Below the pieces are notes generated by a model. The model was not told the origin of the DNA and did no database searches. It saw only the letters and a program-made list of their open reading frames with translations. Shown one piece after another: positions 1 through 10,159 of a stretch of 64,000 nt of DNA. Position numbers and translations under genes: made by a program. Position 1 is the stretch's first letter. Each line of letters begins with the position of its first letter. Source of the stretch: Pseudomonas sp. AN-1 (GTDB lineage: Bacteria; Pseudomonadota; Gammaproteobacteria; Pseudomonadales; Pseudomonadaceae); contig NZ_CP139195.1 in NCBI RefSeq assembly GCF_034057115.1, forward strand, positions 4,030,001 through 4,094,000. The letters run 5' to 3'.

Positions 1-1414
1 GCAGGCTCGGCCAGTGGATGGCGCGGTAGGCGCCGTCGAGGTCGATGCAGCGGAAGGCGCCGAGCAGCAGGCAGCCGACTAGCGCGGCCAGCACGTTGGG
101 CAGCAGGCCGCTGACCATCAGCGTCACCATCACGGCGAGGCTGAACAGGGCGTGTGGCGCGCGGCTCTGCGCCGGCGCCACCTCGTCGACTTCGGCCGGC
201 AGGCTGAGCACCAGGAAGTCGCGGCTGAGCCCCTGCAGGCGGCGGATGTCCCGCCACTTGCCGGCTACCAGCAGGGTGTCGGCGGCCTTGAGGCGCTCGT
301 CGACCAGCAGGCCGTCGAGGGCCTGCTGCCTGCGGCGCAGGCCGATGACGTTGAGCCGGTAGCGGCTGCGAAAGCCCAGTTCCTGGATGGTCCTGCCGGG
401 CAGCCGTGACTCCGGCGGCAGGATGACCTCGACCAGACCCAGTTCGCGGGCGTGCTCGGCGTAGTAGGAGTTCTGCAGGGCGAGGGGTTCGAGGCCGAGG
501 TCGCGGTACTCGCCGGCCGCGGCGATGGCCGGGCTGACCAGGTCGACCAGCAGCACGTCGCCGGCGCGCAGTTCGCTGTCGGCGCTGGCGGCCAGCAGCT
601 CGCGGCCGAGCGGGCGCTGGCGCTCGATGGCGATGACGTTGATGCCGTGGCGCTGGCGCAGATGCAGGCCGTCCAGCGCCCGACCGGCCAGCGGCGAGTC
701 GGGGCGCAGGCGCAGGCGACGCTCGCGGCCAGCCAGGCGGTAGTCGCGGACCAGTTCGGCGATGGTGCGCCGCGGCTCGCCGCTGGCCGCGTCTTGGCCG
801 GCGCCACCCAGCCAGCGACGCACCAGCAGCAGGTAGCCGATGCCGAGAGCGAGGATCGCCAGGCCGATGGGGGTGAAGCTGAAGAAGGCGAAGCCGGCAT
901 GGCCCGCGCGCAGCAGCTCGCCGTGCACCACCAGGTTGGGCGGGGTGGCGACCAGGGTGAGCATGCCGCTGATCAGCCCGGCGAAGGCCAGCGGCATCAG
1001 CAGCCGGCCCGGGGCGATCCGCTGGCGGGCGGCGATGCTCAGCACCACCGGGATGAACAGGGCGACCACGCCGGTGGAGCTCATCAGCGAGCCGAGACCG
1101 GCCACGCACAGCATCAGCAGCACCAGCAGGCGCGCCTCGCTGCTCCCGGCGCGGCGGCTCAGCCACTCGCCGAGGCGGTAGGCGATGCCGGTGCGCACCA
1201 GCGCCTCGCCGACCACGAACATGGCGGCGATCAGCACCACCGTCGGATCGGCGAAGCCGCGCAGCGCCTCGCCGACTTCCAGTACGCCGGTGAGCGGCAG
1301 GGCGACCAGCATCAGCAGGCCCACGGCGTCCATGCGCGGGCGGTTGCGCACGAACAGCAGCACGGCGAGCAGCAGCAGGCCGAGGACCAGCCACAGATGC
1401 GGGTTCACGCTCAC
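1..1414 (-). CDS. SLC13-family permease with TrkA-C-like domains (C-terminus cut by window edge)
   Basis: I translated this reverse-strand frame directly; it stays open from 1414 to the left edge, about 470 residues. The first ~190 residues are strongly hydrophobic. They hold the paired motifs of the ion-transporter superfamily, SSTGVVALFIPV and TLVATPPNLVV. A soluble middle part follows, with two RCK_C/TrkA-C-like stretches (around GINVIAIERQ and RLNVIGLRR), and then hydrophobic sequence resumes. This is the usual plan of SLC13 (DASS) carriers with regulatory inserts, which move dicarboxylates, sulfate or other anions with Na+. The substrate cannot be read from the sequence. The GTG start at 1414 overlaps the stop of the winged-helix gene as GTGA, implying translational coupling in an operon read from nhaD. 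Confidence 0.8.
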   Translation of the reverse strand, partial: MSVNPHLWLVLGLLLLAVLLFVRNRPRMDAVGLLMLVALPLTGVLEVGEALRGFADPTVVLIAAMFVVGEALVRTGIAYRLGEWLSRRAGSSEARLLVLLMLCVAGLGSLMSSTGVVALFIPVVLSIAARQRIAPGRLLMPLAFAGLISGMLTLVATPPNLVVHGELLRAGHAGFAFFSFTPIGLAILALGIGYLLLVRRWLGGAGQDAASGEPRRTIAELVRDYRLAGRERRLRLRPDSPLAGRALDGLHLRQRHGINVIAIERQRPLGRELLAASADSELRAGDVLLVDLVSPAIAAAGEYRDLGLEPLALQNSYYAEHARELGLVEVILPPESRLPGRTIQELGFRSRYRLNVIGLRRRQQALDGLLVDERLKAADTLLVAGKWRDIRRLQGLSRDFLVLSLPAEVDEVAPAQSRAPHALFSLAVMVTLMVSGLLPNVLAALVGCLLLGAFRCIDLDGAYRAIHWPSL

Positions 1415-1707
1415 GGGTAGCCCAGCACGCTCTTCAGGCGCGGCAGCTGGGCGGCGACCCACCGGCGGTCGATCGGCCCCCAGTCGCGGATCGCGTAGCG
1501 GCCGGCGTTGTGCCGCTCGCCGTCCTCCTGTTCGAAGGCGCAGTCGATGTCCAGCTCGGCCAGCGCCGCCAGGGTGTCCTGGGCGGTGCGCCGCGGCATG
1601 CCGGTGGCCGCCATCAGCGCCGGCACGCTGGTGGCGGCGCCGCTGTCGATCAGCCAGGCGACGTACAGGCGGCGGTAGAAGCTGGCGCGGGTCTTGCTCA
1701 CGTCCAT
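1411..1707 (-). CDS. small winged-helix DNA-binding protein
   Basis: 98 residues starting MDVSKTRASFYRR. The region GAATSVPALMAATGMPRRTA, followed by QDTLAALAELDI, looks like a winged helix-turn-helix (recognition helix PRRTAQDTLAAL). The C-terminal tail has no recognisable ligand or membrane segment. I chose the ATG at 1707, not the longer frame running back into nhaD, because the extra N-terminal 51 residues are just a shadow of nhaD. It lies 13 bp after nhaD and overlaps the downstream permease by 4 bp. Lying between two transporters in one operon, it is probably their regulator. That role is inferred from context, not from a recognised family. Confidence 0.75.
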   Translation of the reverse strand: MDVSKTRASFYRRLYVAWLIDSGAATSVPALMAATGMPRRTAQDTLAALAELDIDCAFEQEDGERHNAGRYAIRDWGPIDRRWVAAQLPRLKSVLGYP

Positions 1708-1720
1708 GTCTCGTCTCCGG

Positions 1721-3076
1721 TCAGGCGAGGGCCAGCAGGCCCATGTAGGTGGCGGCGCCGGCGCTGTAGCCGAGGAAGGCCAGCAGGCTGACGCGCTTGA
1801 GGTACCAGACGAAGCTGATCTTCTCCATGCCCATCGCCGCCACCCCGGCCGCCGAGCCAATGATCAGGCTGCTGCCACCGGTGCCGGCGCAGTAGGCGAG
1901 CATCTCCCAGAAGGTGCCGTCGACCACGAAGTGCTGCAGCCAGCCGGCATCGGCGCCGGCGGCAGCCACCGCCTCGGCGCTGGTCAGCGGGTACATCTTC
2001 ATGGCGCCGGCCACCAGCGGCACGTTGTCGACCACCGCCGAGAGCAGGCCGATGGCGTAGTTGATGGCGTAGACGTTGCCCAGCCCCTCGCGCAGCAGGC
2101 TGGCGACCTGGGTCAGGTGGCCGGCGGTGGCCAGGCTGGACACGGCGAGCAGGATGCCGAGGAAGAACAGCACGCTGGGCGTGTCGACCTTGCGCAGCAC
2201 GCCGACCACCGACAGCGGATGCTTGTCCTCGTCGTTCTTGCCGCGGTGGATCACCTCGGTGGCCACCCAGAGCACGCCGAGGCCGAACAGGATGCCCATG
2301 TACGGCGGCAGGTGGGTGACGGTCTTGAACACCGGCACGAACAGCAGCGAGCCGAGGCCGAGGGCCAGCACCAGGTTGCGCTCGAAGTCGGTGGTCGGGT
2401 TGCGCCGGCCCTCGACGGTCTCGCGCGGCCGCGGTCGCGGCGCCTCGCCCTTGAGGCGGAAGCTGAGCACCAGCAGCGGCACCAGCAGGCACACCAGGCT
2501 GGGCAGGAACAGGCCGGCGATCACCCCGGAGGCGCTGATCTGGTTGCCGATCCACAGCATGGTGGTGGTCACGTCGCCGATCGGCGACCAGGCGCCGCCG
2601 GCGTTGGCGGCGATCACCACCACGCCGACGTACAGCCAGCGCTCGGGGCGGCCGCGCACCAGCTTGCGCAGCAGCGAGACCATGACGATGGTGGTGGTCA
2701 GGTTGTCGAGCACCGAGGACAGGAAGAAGGTGATCAGGCCGACGATCCACAACAGATGCACGCGCTTGCGGGTCTGGATGCGGTCGGTGATGACCTTGAA
2801 GCCCTCGTGGGAGTCGATCAGCTCGACGATGGTCATGGCGCCGAGCAGGAAGAACAGGATCTCGGCGATCTCGCCGAGGTGGTGACGCAGCTCGCCGACC
2901 ACGCCGTGGCCTTCGCTGGCGGCGGCCGGCAGGATGCTGCCTTCGCCCAGCACCAGGGCAGTCCAGCACAGTACGGCGGTGAGGATGGCCGAGGCGGCCT
3001 TGTCGATTCTCAGCGGGTGTTCGAGGGCGATGCAGAGGTAGCCGACGATGAAGATCAGGGCCATCCAGGCGTACAT
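1721..3076 (-). CDS. nhaD: Na+/H+ antiporter NhaD
   Basis: 451 residues with about 12 hydrophobic segments and no signal peptide. It matches the NhaD branch of the ion-transporter superfamily. Conserved blocks are SSVLDNLTTTIVM, NAGGAWSPIGDVTTTMLW, LSAVVDNVPLVAGAMKMYP and GTGGSSLIIGSAAGVAAMGM; the DN and SPIGDVTT motifs lie in the predicted ion path. Family members expel Na+ or Li+ in exchange for protons and are common in marine and salt-tolerant bacteria. It heads the three-gene minus-strand group nhaD, winged-helix gene, SLC13 permease. Its upstream region was shortened to 125 bp by the neighbouring insertion sequence and contains a perfect 8-bp hairpin. Confidence 0.93.
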   Translation of the reverse strand: MYAWMALIFIVGYLCIALEHPLRIDKAASAILTAVLCWTALVLGEGSILPAAASEGHGVVGELRHHLGEIAEILFFLLGAMTIVELIDSHEGFKVITDRIQTRKRVHLLWIVGLITFFLSSVLDNLTTTIVMVSLLRKLVRGRPERWLYVGVVVIAANAGGAWSPIGDVTTTMLWIGNQISASGVIAGLFLPSLVCLLVPLLVLSFRLKGEAPRPRPRETVEGRRNPTTDFERNLVLALGLGSLLFVPVFKTVTHLPPYMGILFGLGVLWVATEVIHRGKNDEDKHPLSVVGVLRKVDTPSVLFFLGILLAVSSLATAGHLTQVASLLREGLGNVYAINYAIGLLSAVVDNVPLVAGAMKMYPLTSAEAVAAAGADAGWLQHFVVDGTFWEMLAYCAGTGGSSLIIGSAAGVAAMGMEKISFVWYLKRVSLLAFLGYSAGAATYMGLLALA

Positions 3077-3157
3077 GGGCGGGCTTCCGGTGGGTCAGTG
3101 GACGGATTTTTGTTTGGCGCTTTTTCGCAACTGGCGGCGGAGCATGCCTGATCCCGG

Positions 3158-3177
3158 GCGGCGCTGAAAAGCGCCGC
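3158..3177 (-). promoter_or_regulatory. Hairpin in the nhaD leader
   Basis: Perfect inverted repeat GCGGCGCT-GAAA-AGCGCCGC, 81 bp upstream of the nhaD start and between it and the insertion sequence. No T-run follows on either strand, so it does not look like a terminator. It could shape the nhaD leader RNA or be a repeat fragment. Function unknown. Confidence 0.35.
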
Positions 3178-3201
3178 TCTGTCGCAGTAGGCAGAAAAAA
3201 G

Positions 3202-4506
3202 GGTTCTTCGCGGGATCGTGGGGAAGAGCGGATTGACAGACAGGGAAGCAGGTAAATTGGCAGTCGCCAAACACGCCAACGCCTGCCCCCTGCTGTCACC
3301 GTGCATCCTATTGATCTTGCTGCTTTCTGGCCAGGCTACGACGTTGTAGCCTGCAGCCATTCCGTCGAAAAAAACCTCACGCTGACCCTCGAACCCCGAG
3401 CGGCCGACCTTCCACGCTGTGGTCGCTGTCAGCAGCCCAGCCCCCTGATCCATGACCGACGCATTCGCCTCGTTCGCGACCGGGATCTGTTCGATCAGCG
3501 CGTCCAGTTGCGACTCCCCATACGCCGAGTGGACTGCCTGACGTGTGGGCGAGTTACCGAGCACATTTCCTGGTTGGCCCCGGCCTCGCGGCTGACCCGC
3601 CGGCTGTGTTCCTGGGTCGAAACCCTGCTGCGGTTCATGCCCATCAGCCATGTCAGCCAGCTCACCGGGCTGCACTGGCACACCATCAAGACGCTGGACA
3701 AGCGGCGTCTCCAGGCCGCATTCGGCACCTTCGAGCCGGGCGATGTGCGCCGTCTGGTGATGGACGAGTTCGCCCTGCACAAAGGCCATCGTTACGCGAC
3801 GGTGATCATGGATGCCGAGCGTACCCGCGTTCTGTGGGTTGGCCTGGGTAACAGCCGCAAGGCCATACGCCCGTTCTTCGAGCAACTCGGTGAGCGCTGC
3901 CAGCAGATCGAGGCTGTGGCGATGGACATGAATACGGCCTTCGACCTGGAAGTGAAACAGCACTGCCCTCAGGCCGAGGTTGTGTACGACTTGTTCCATG
4001 TGGTCGCCCGCTACGGACGTGACGTGATCGACCGCATCCGGGTAGACCAGGCCAATGCCCTGCGCCATGACAAGCCCGCTCGCCAAGTGGTCAAGCAGAG
4101 CCGTTGGCTGCTGCTGCGCAACCGGGAGAACCTGAAGGAGGATCATGCCGTTCGACTGCAGGAGTTGTTGGCAGCCAACCAGCCACTGGCCACGGTCTAT
4201 GTGCTCAAGGATGCGTTGAAGGAGGTCTGGTACGCACCCAGCGTGCGGGAGGGCTGGCGGCGCTGGCGAACCTGGCTGAGGCATGTCCGGGAGAGCGGCT
4301 TGGCGCCGCTACAACGCTTTGCCCGCAACCTCCAGCGCTATGCCCGGGGCATCCTCGCCAGTGCACGATTCCACATGCACACCAGCCTGCTGGAGGGGGT
4401 GAACAACCGGATCAAGGTGATCAAGCGCATGGCCTATGGCTTCAGGGACGCCGATTACTTCTTCCTGAAAATCAAGGCCGCCTTCCCCGGGAAAATGCGA
4501 TGAACC
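3202..4506 (+). mobile_element. Intact ISL3-family-like insertion sequence, 1305 bp
   Basis: The ends are imperfect 25-bp inverted repeats at 3202-3226 and 4482-4506. They share GGTTC-N-TCGC-N8-GGGGAAG, 18 of 25 positions. The element is flanked by an exact 8-bp direct repeat, GAAAAAAG, at 3194-3201 and 4507-4514. An 8-bp duplication is typical of ISL3 elements. One full-length transposase gene fills the element, and its stop codon lies inside the right terminal repeat. The target was the A/T tract of the valS terminator. The duplication restored that tract, so terminator function is probably kept. Exact ends and duplication suggest a recent insertion. Confidence 0.93.
3301..4503 (+). CDS. 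ISL3-family DDE transposase
   Basis: 400 residues from a GTG start. The N-terminus has a zinc-finger-like Cys pattern (LPRCGRC, then VDCLTCGR around residues 79-83), followed by a helix-turn-helix region (MPISHVSQLTGLHWHTIK). The catalytic part has MDEFALHKGHRYATV (first Asp) and YDLFHVVARYGRDVIDRIR, and ends in LLEGVNNRIKVIKRMAYGFR, the region holding the final Glu of the DDE triad. Length and motifs fit intact ISL3 transposases, with no frameshift or internal stop. A TTGACA box at 3233 lies upstream, but the nearest -10-like TAAATT is only 14 bp away, so the promoter is uncertain. The last codons are encoded by the right terminal repeat. Confidence 0.93.
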   Translation: MHPIDLAAFWPGYDVVACSHSVEKNLTLTLEPRAADLPRCGRCQQPSPLIHDRRIRLVRDRDLFDQRVQLRLPIRRVDCLTCGRVTEHISWLAPASRLTRRLCSWVETLLRFMPISHVSQLTGLHWHTIKTLDKRRLQAAFGTFEPGDVRRLVMDEFALHKGHRYATVIMDAERTRVLWVGLGNSRKAIRPFFEQLGERCQQIEAVAMDMNTAFDLEVKQHCPQAEVVYDLFHVVARYGRDVIDRIRVDQANALRHDKPARQVVKQSRWLLLRNRENLKEDHAVRLQELLAANQPLATVYVLKDALKEVWYAPSVREGWRRWRTWLRHVRESGLAPLQRFARNLQRYARGILASARFHMHTSLLEGVNNRIKVIKRMAYGFRDADYFFLKIKAAFPGKMR

Positions 4507-4507
4507 G

Positions 4508-4544
4508 AAAAAAGGCCCGGCACCTTGCGGTGCCGGGCCTTTTT
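4508..4544 (-). terminator. Bidirectional terminator of valS
   Basis: A 6-A run, an 11-bp perfect stem GGCCCGGCACC / GGTGCCGGGCC with loop TTGC, and then a 5-T run, 14 bp past the valS stop. It can work on both strands: for valS (minus) and for transcripts leaving the insertion sequence (plus). Its minus-strand T-tract is part of the 8-bp target duplication. Confidence 0.85.
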
Positions 4545-4557
4545 CGGGAGGCGCGGT

Positions 4558-7389
4558 TTAGAGGGCGGCGATGCGCGCGCGCTGCTCGGCCAGCTTGGCC
4601 AGCGCCTGCTCGGCCTCGGCCAGCTTGGCGCGCTCCTTGTCGAGCACCTCGGCCGGCGCCTTGGCGACGAAGCCCTCGTTGGCCAGCTTGCCGCCGACGC
4701 GCTTGACCTCGCCTTCCAGGCGCGCCAGCTCCTTGTCCAGGCGCGCCAGCTCGGCGTTCTTGTCGATCAGCCCGGCCATCGGCACCAGCACCTGCATGTC
4801 GCCGACCAGCGCGGTGGCGGCCAGCGGCGCTTCCTCGGAAGCCTGCAGCACGCGCACCGATTCCAGCTTGGCCAGCTTGGCGATCAGGGGCTCGAAGGCG
4901 GCCAGGCGGCGCTGGTCCTCGTCGCTGGCGTTGGCCAGCACCACGTCGATGCGCTTGGCCATGGAGATCTTCATCTCGCCGCGGATCTGCCGTACACCGA
5001 GCATGAAGTCCTTGACCCAGCCGATGTCGGCCTCGGCCGCCGCGTCGATGCGCGCCTCATTGGCCACCGGCCAGGGCTGCAGCATCAGGGTCGGGCCTTC
5101 CTTGCCGGCCAGCGCCTTGATGCGCTGCCAGATCTCCTCGGTGATGAACGGCATGAACGGGTGGGCCAGGCGCAGGATGACCTCCAGCACGCGCACCAGG
5201 GTGCGGCGGGTGCCGCGCTGGCGCTCGACGGAAGCGGTTTCGTCCCACAGCACCGGTTTGACCAGCTCCAGGTACCAGGCGCAGTACTCGTCCCAGACGA
5301 ACTCGTAGAGCGACTGCGCGGCCAGGTCGAAGCGGAACTGGTCGAGGTGGCGGGTGACGTCCTGCTCGCAGCGCTGCAGGGCGGAGATGATCCAGCGGTC
5401 GACCGGCGACAGCTCCACCGCTTCGTCGTTGGCGCCGCAGTCCTGGCCGTCGGTGTTCTCCAGCACGAAGTTGGTGGCGTTCCACAGCTTGTTGCAGAAG
5501 TTGCGGTAGCCCTCGACGCGGCCCATGTCGAACTTGATGTCGCGGCCGGTGGAGGCCAGCGAGCAGAAGGTGAAGCGCAGGGCATCGGTGCCGTAGCTGG
5601 CGATGCCCTCGGGGAACTCGGCGCGGGTCTGCTTGGCGATCTTCTCGGCCAGCTTGGGCTGCATCATGCCGCTGGTGCGCTTGGCCACCAGGGTTTCCAG
5701 GTCGATGCCGTCGACGATGTCCAGCGGGTCGAGCACGTTGCCCTTGGACTTGGACATCTTGTGGCCCTGGCTGTCGCGTACCAGGCCGTGGACGTAGACG
5801 GTCTTGAACGGGATCTGCCCGGTCAGGTGCAGGCTCATCATGATCATCCGGGCGACCCAGAAGAAGATGATGTCGAAGCCGGTGACCAGCACGTCGGTGG
5901 GGTGGAAGGTCTTCAGGAAGTCGGTCTGCTCCGGCCAGCCGAGGGTGGAGAAGGTCCACAGGCCCGAGCTGAACCAGGTGTCCAGCACGTCGTCGTCCTG
6001 GCGCAGGGCGATGTCGCCCAGGTTGTGCCTGGCGCGCACCTCCGCCTCGTCGCGGCCGACGTAGACGTTGCCGGCCTCGTCGTACCAGGCCGGAATGCGG
6101 TGGCCCCACCACAGCTGGCGGCTGATGCACCAGTCCTGGATGTCGCGCATCCAGGAGAAGTACATGTTCTCGTACTGCTTGGGCACGAACTGGATGGAGC
6201 CGTCTTCCACCGCGGCGATGGCCTTCTCGGCCAGCGGCTTGGTGGAGACGTACCACTGGTCGGTCAGCCACGGCTCGATGACGGTGCCGGAGCGGTCGCC
6301 CTTGGGCACTTTCAGCGCGTGGTCGTCGATCTTCTCCAGCAGGCCGAGGGCGTCGAAGGCGGCGACGATCTGCTTGCGCGCCTCGAAACGGTCCAGCCCG
6401 GCGAACTGCGCCGGCAGGCTGGCGTCGAAATCGCTATTGACGCTGCCGTCGAGGTTGAACACCTGGGCTTTGGCGAGGATCGCCGCGTCCTTGTCGAGGA
6501 TGTTGATCAGCGGCAGGTGGTGGCGCTTGCCGACTTCGTAGTCGTTGAAGTCGTGGGCCGGGGTGATCTTCACGCAGCCGGTGCCGAACTCGGGATCGCA
6601 GTAGTCGTCGCCGATGATCGGGATGCGCCGGCCGACCAGCGGCAGCTCGACGAACTTGCCGATCAGAGCCTGGTAGCGCTCGTCATTGGGGTTCACCGCC
6701 ACGGCGGAGTCGCCGAGCATGGTTTCCGGACGGGTGGTGGCGACGATCAGGTAGTCGAGGCCCTCGGCAGTCTTCTCTCCGTCGGCCAGCGGGTAGCGCA
6801 GGTTCCACAGCGAGCCCTTCTCGTCGTGGTTCTCCACTTCCAGATCGGAGATCGCCGTGTGCAGCTTGGTGTCCCAGTTGACCAGGCGCTTGCCGCGGTA
6901 GATCAGACCGTCCTCGTGCAGGCGCACGAAGGCTTCCTTGACCGCTTCGGACAGGCCCTCGTCCATGGTGAAGCGCTCGCGCGACCAGTCCACCGAGGAG
7001 CCGAGGCGACGGATCTGGCGGGTGATGGTGCCGCCGGACTGTTCCTTCCACTCCCAGACCTTTTCGAGGAACTTGTCGCGGCCGAGGTCGTGGCGCGACA
7101 GGTTCTGCGCGGCCAGCTGACGCTCCACCACCATCTGGGTGGCGATGCCGGCGTGGTCGGTGCCCGGCTGCCACAGGGTGTTGCGGCCCTGCATGCGGCG
7201 GAAGCGGATCAGCGCGTCCATGATCGCGTTGTTGAAGCCGTGGCCCATGTGCAGGCTGCCGGTGACGTTGGGCGGCGGCAGGGCGATGGTGTAGGACTCG
7301 CCGGAGCCTTGCGGCGCGAAGTAGTTCTTCGCCTCCCACTCGGCGTACCAGCGGGATTCGATTTCGTGGGGTTGGTAAGTCTTGTCCAT
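4558..7389 (-). CDS. valS: Valyl-tRNA synthetase
   Basis: 943 residues; charges tRNA-Val with valine in the cytoplasm. Class I signatures are present: HMGH at residues 47-50 (within [13 protein letters not shown]) and KMSKSKGN near residue 544. The C-terminal coiled coil rich in Glu, Lys and Ala is the ValS tRNA-binding arm. The editing (CP1) domain lies between the two motifs. I start at [14 protein letters not shown] because the 55 codons upstream in frame come from the repeat-bearing intergenic region and are not protein-like. A -10-like TATACT (minus strand, 7431-7436) lies about 40 bp upstream. The gene is full length. Confidence 0.97.
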   Translation of the reverse strand: MDKTYQPHEIESRWYAEWEAKNYFAPQGSGESYTIALPPPNVTGSLHMGHGFNNAIMDALIRFRRMQGRNTLWQPGTDHAGIATQMVVERQLAAQNLSRHDLGRDKFLEKVWEWKEQSGGTITRQIRRLGSSVDWSRERFTMDEGLSEAVKEAFVRLHEDGLIYRGKRLVNWDTKLHTAISDLEVENHDEKGSLWNLRYPLADGEKTAEGLDYLIVATTRPETMLGDSAVAVNPNDERYQALIGKFVELPLVGRRIPIIGDDYCDPEFGTGCVKITPAHDFNDYEVGKRHHLPLINILDKDAAILAKAQVFNLDGSVNSDFDASLPAQFAGLDRFEARKQIVAAFDALGLLEKIDDHALKVPKGDRSGTVIEPWLTDQWYVSTKPLAEKAIAAVEDGSIQFVPKQYENMYFSWMRDIQDWCISRQLWWGHRIPAWYDEAGNVYVGRDEAEVRARHNLGDIALRQDDDVLDTWFSSGLWTFSTLGWPEQTDFLKTFHPTDVLVTGFDIIFFWVARMIMMSLHLTGQIPFKTVYVHGLVRDSQGHKMSKSKGNVLDPLDIVDGIDLETLVAKRTSGMMQPKLAEKIAKQTRAEFPEGIASYGTDALRFTFCSLASTGRDIKFDMGRVEGYRNFCNKLWNATNFVLENTDGQDCGANDEAVELSPVDRWIISALQRCEQDVTRHLDQFRFDLAAQSLYEFVWDEYCAWYLELVKPVLWDETASVERQRGTRRTLVRVLEVILRLAHPFMPFITEEIWQRIKALAGKEGPTLMLQPWPVANEARIDAAAEADIGWVKDFMLGVRQIRGEMKISMAKRIDVVLANASDEDQRRLAAFEPLIAKLAKLESVRVLQASEEAPLAATALVGDMQVLVPMAGLIDKNAELARLDKELARLEGEVKRVGGKLANEGFVAKAPAEVLDKERAKLAEAEQALAKLAEQRARIAAL

Positions 7390-7470
7390 GCGCGGCGGGA
7401 CCCCTGCGGCGGCTGATCGGAAAACCGCGAAGTATAACGGGGATCGTTGCGGGGGCGTAGGGCGGAGCGG

Positions 7471-7601
7471 AATCCCCCCTGACCCCCCTTTTGCAAAGGG
7501 GGGGGGATGGTCTGGTGGTGTTTGGCGGGCCGGTGTCCAGCAGAGCATCAGCAACCCACCGGACCCACTCCCCCCTTTGCAAAAGGGGGGCTGGGGGGAT
7601 T
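7471..7601. repeat. 131-bp inverted-repeat element with CCCCCTTTTGCAAAGGGGG arms
   Basis: Two arms in opposite orientation, at 7471-7506 and 7570-7601. Each has AATCCCCCC, a 2-3 bp joint, then a C-run, TTTTGCAAA and a G-run. They differ mainly in the joint (TGA versus AG). Each arm is itself nearly palindromic, so the unit can fold as two small hairpins or one long one. It fills the gap between valS and the hypothetical gene. I see no coding potential. From memory, similar C-run/TTTGCAAA/G-run palindromes recur in other proteobacterial genomes. Confidence 0.75.
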
Positions 7602-7612
7602 GGTGGCCCCGC

Positions 7613-8056
7613 TCAGCGCCTTCCTGCGCGCAGGATGCTGGCCAGGTGCTCTTCCAGGCGGCGGTGCAGCTCGGCCTCGATCTGCAGCATGTAGTCGTCG
7701 ATCACTTCCTGCATGATCAGTTGCGCCGCGGCGTGCAGTTCGCGCTCGATCTGCGCCAGCGGCTCGTGCCTGAGGGCATCGCCGGCGGGGCGTAGTGTCG
7801 GCAGGGGCTGCTCGCGCCCGGCAGCTGGCGGCAGCGACTCCGGCGGTTCGGCGAGCTGCGGCTCGCGGAGCAGCGGCTCGCGGAGCGCCGGCTCCCGGAG
7901 CGCCGGCTCGCGGAGCAGCGGCGCCTCGGGCAGCGGGTCGGACAGCAGCGGGATGGCCGGTTCGTCGACCGTTTCGGTCAGCAGCGGCAGTTCGTCACTG
8001 GCCCAGTCGGGCAGATGGGTGGGCTTGGGCGGAGTGTCCATCGGCGGCTCGCGCAT
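7613..8056 (-). CDS. Conserved hypothetical protein with LREP repeats
   Basis: 147 residues from [12 protein letters not shown]; an alternative start 5 codons later (8041) gives [10 protein letters not shown]. Three parts are visible. The first is an acidic N-terminus ([17 protein letters not shown]). The second is a low-complexity block of tandem 5-residue units of the type [10 protein letters not shown], roughly residues 53-77. The third is a conserved-looking amphipathic C-terminus ([20 protein letters not shown], then [15 protein letters not shown]). No membrane segment or known domain. It lies between holC and valS, as does the hypothetical in P. aeruginosa that I recall as PA3833. Its start codon overlaps the holC stop (TAATG), so the two are translationally coupled. 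Function unknown. Confidence 0.8.
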   Translation of the reverse strand: MREPPMDTPPKPTHLPDWASDELPLLTETVDEPAIPLLSDPLPEAPLLREPALREPALREPLLREPQLAEPPESLPPAAGREQPLPTLRPAGDALRHEPLAQIERELHAAAQLIMQEVIDDYMLQIEAELHRRLEEHLASILRAGRR

Positions 8057-8475
8057 TACAGGTGCAGGTGCTGGGGAGCATAGCCGCGTTCGCGGTAGAA
8101 GCGGTAACTGGCGCGCAGGGCGTCGCGGGTCTGCGGGTCCTGGTCGACCACCTCGGCGATGCGCGCGAAGCGCTCGAAGAACGCCGGCACCGTGCTGGCC
8201 AGGTTGATCAGCAGGCTCTGCTGGCCGCCGGCGTCGGCGCCCCAGGCCAGCAGCAGCGGCGCATCGCTGCCGGCATCGGCCAGTTGGTGCGGCACGAAGC
8301 TGGCGGCGCTGAAGCGCCACAGCCGTTGGTCGAGTGCCTCGGCCTGGTCCTGGTCCTGGCAGTTGAGGTAGATGCGGTGCCCCTCGCGCCAGGCCTTGGC
8401 GGCCAGGCGGCAGGCGTAGGTCAGCCGTGCTCCGGCGTCGTTGCCCGGCAGGATGTAGAAGTCGATGCGTTTCAT
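8056..8475 (-). CDS. holC: DNA polymerase III subunit chi
   Basis: 139 residues starting MKRIDFYILPGND, which is typical for HolC. Chi binds psi in the clamp loader and contacts the single-strand binding protein at the replication fork. The family pattern is present: YACRLAAKAWREGHRIYLNC, then the DQRLWRF and FVPHQL blocks. It lies 44 bp after pepA on the same strand and its stop overlaps the next start by one base. The pepA-holC-hypothetical-valS order is the standard Pseudomonas arrangement. Confidence 0.95.
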   Translation of the reverse strand: MKRIDFYILPGNDAGARLTYACRLAAKAWREGHRIYLNCQDQDQAEALDQRLWRFSAASFVPHQLADAGSDAPLLLAWGADAGGQQSLLINLASTVPAFFERFARIAEVVDQDPQTRDALRASYRFYRERGYAPQHLHL

Positions 8476-8519
8476 CGCTCGGCGCCGGCCGGCACGCCTG
8501 GCGTGCCGGCCGGATTCGC

Positions 8520-10064
<1,545 letters not shown>

Positions 10065-10159
10065 TTACTTCATCGGGCGCAATGCCTCCGCGGCCGGCGC
10101 GGCTGGCGGCTAGTTTGAGCGTTGCCGCCCGAGCCTGACAACCCTGGAGTAGTCCCGGT

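Noticed and set aside
3233-3258. Transposase promoter TTGACA ... TAAATT
   Set aside because: The spacer is 14 bp, too short for a normal sigma-70 promoter; left as a comment only.
3055-4284. A 409-codon minus-strand frame across the nhaD leader and the transposase gene
   Set aside because: It runs antisense through the intact transposase and across the insertion boundary, so it cannot be an ancestral gene.
4525-7416. A 963-codon plus-strand frame opposite valS
   Set aside because: Antisense shadow; valS is complete with HMGH and KMSKS.
7859-7925. Short tandem repeats as a CRISPR-like array
   Set aside because: Units are 15 bp with no spacers and lie in frame inside a coding gene; no cas genes in the window.
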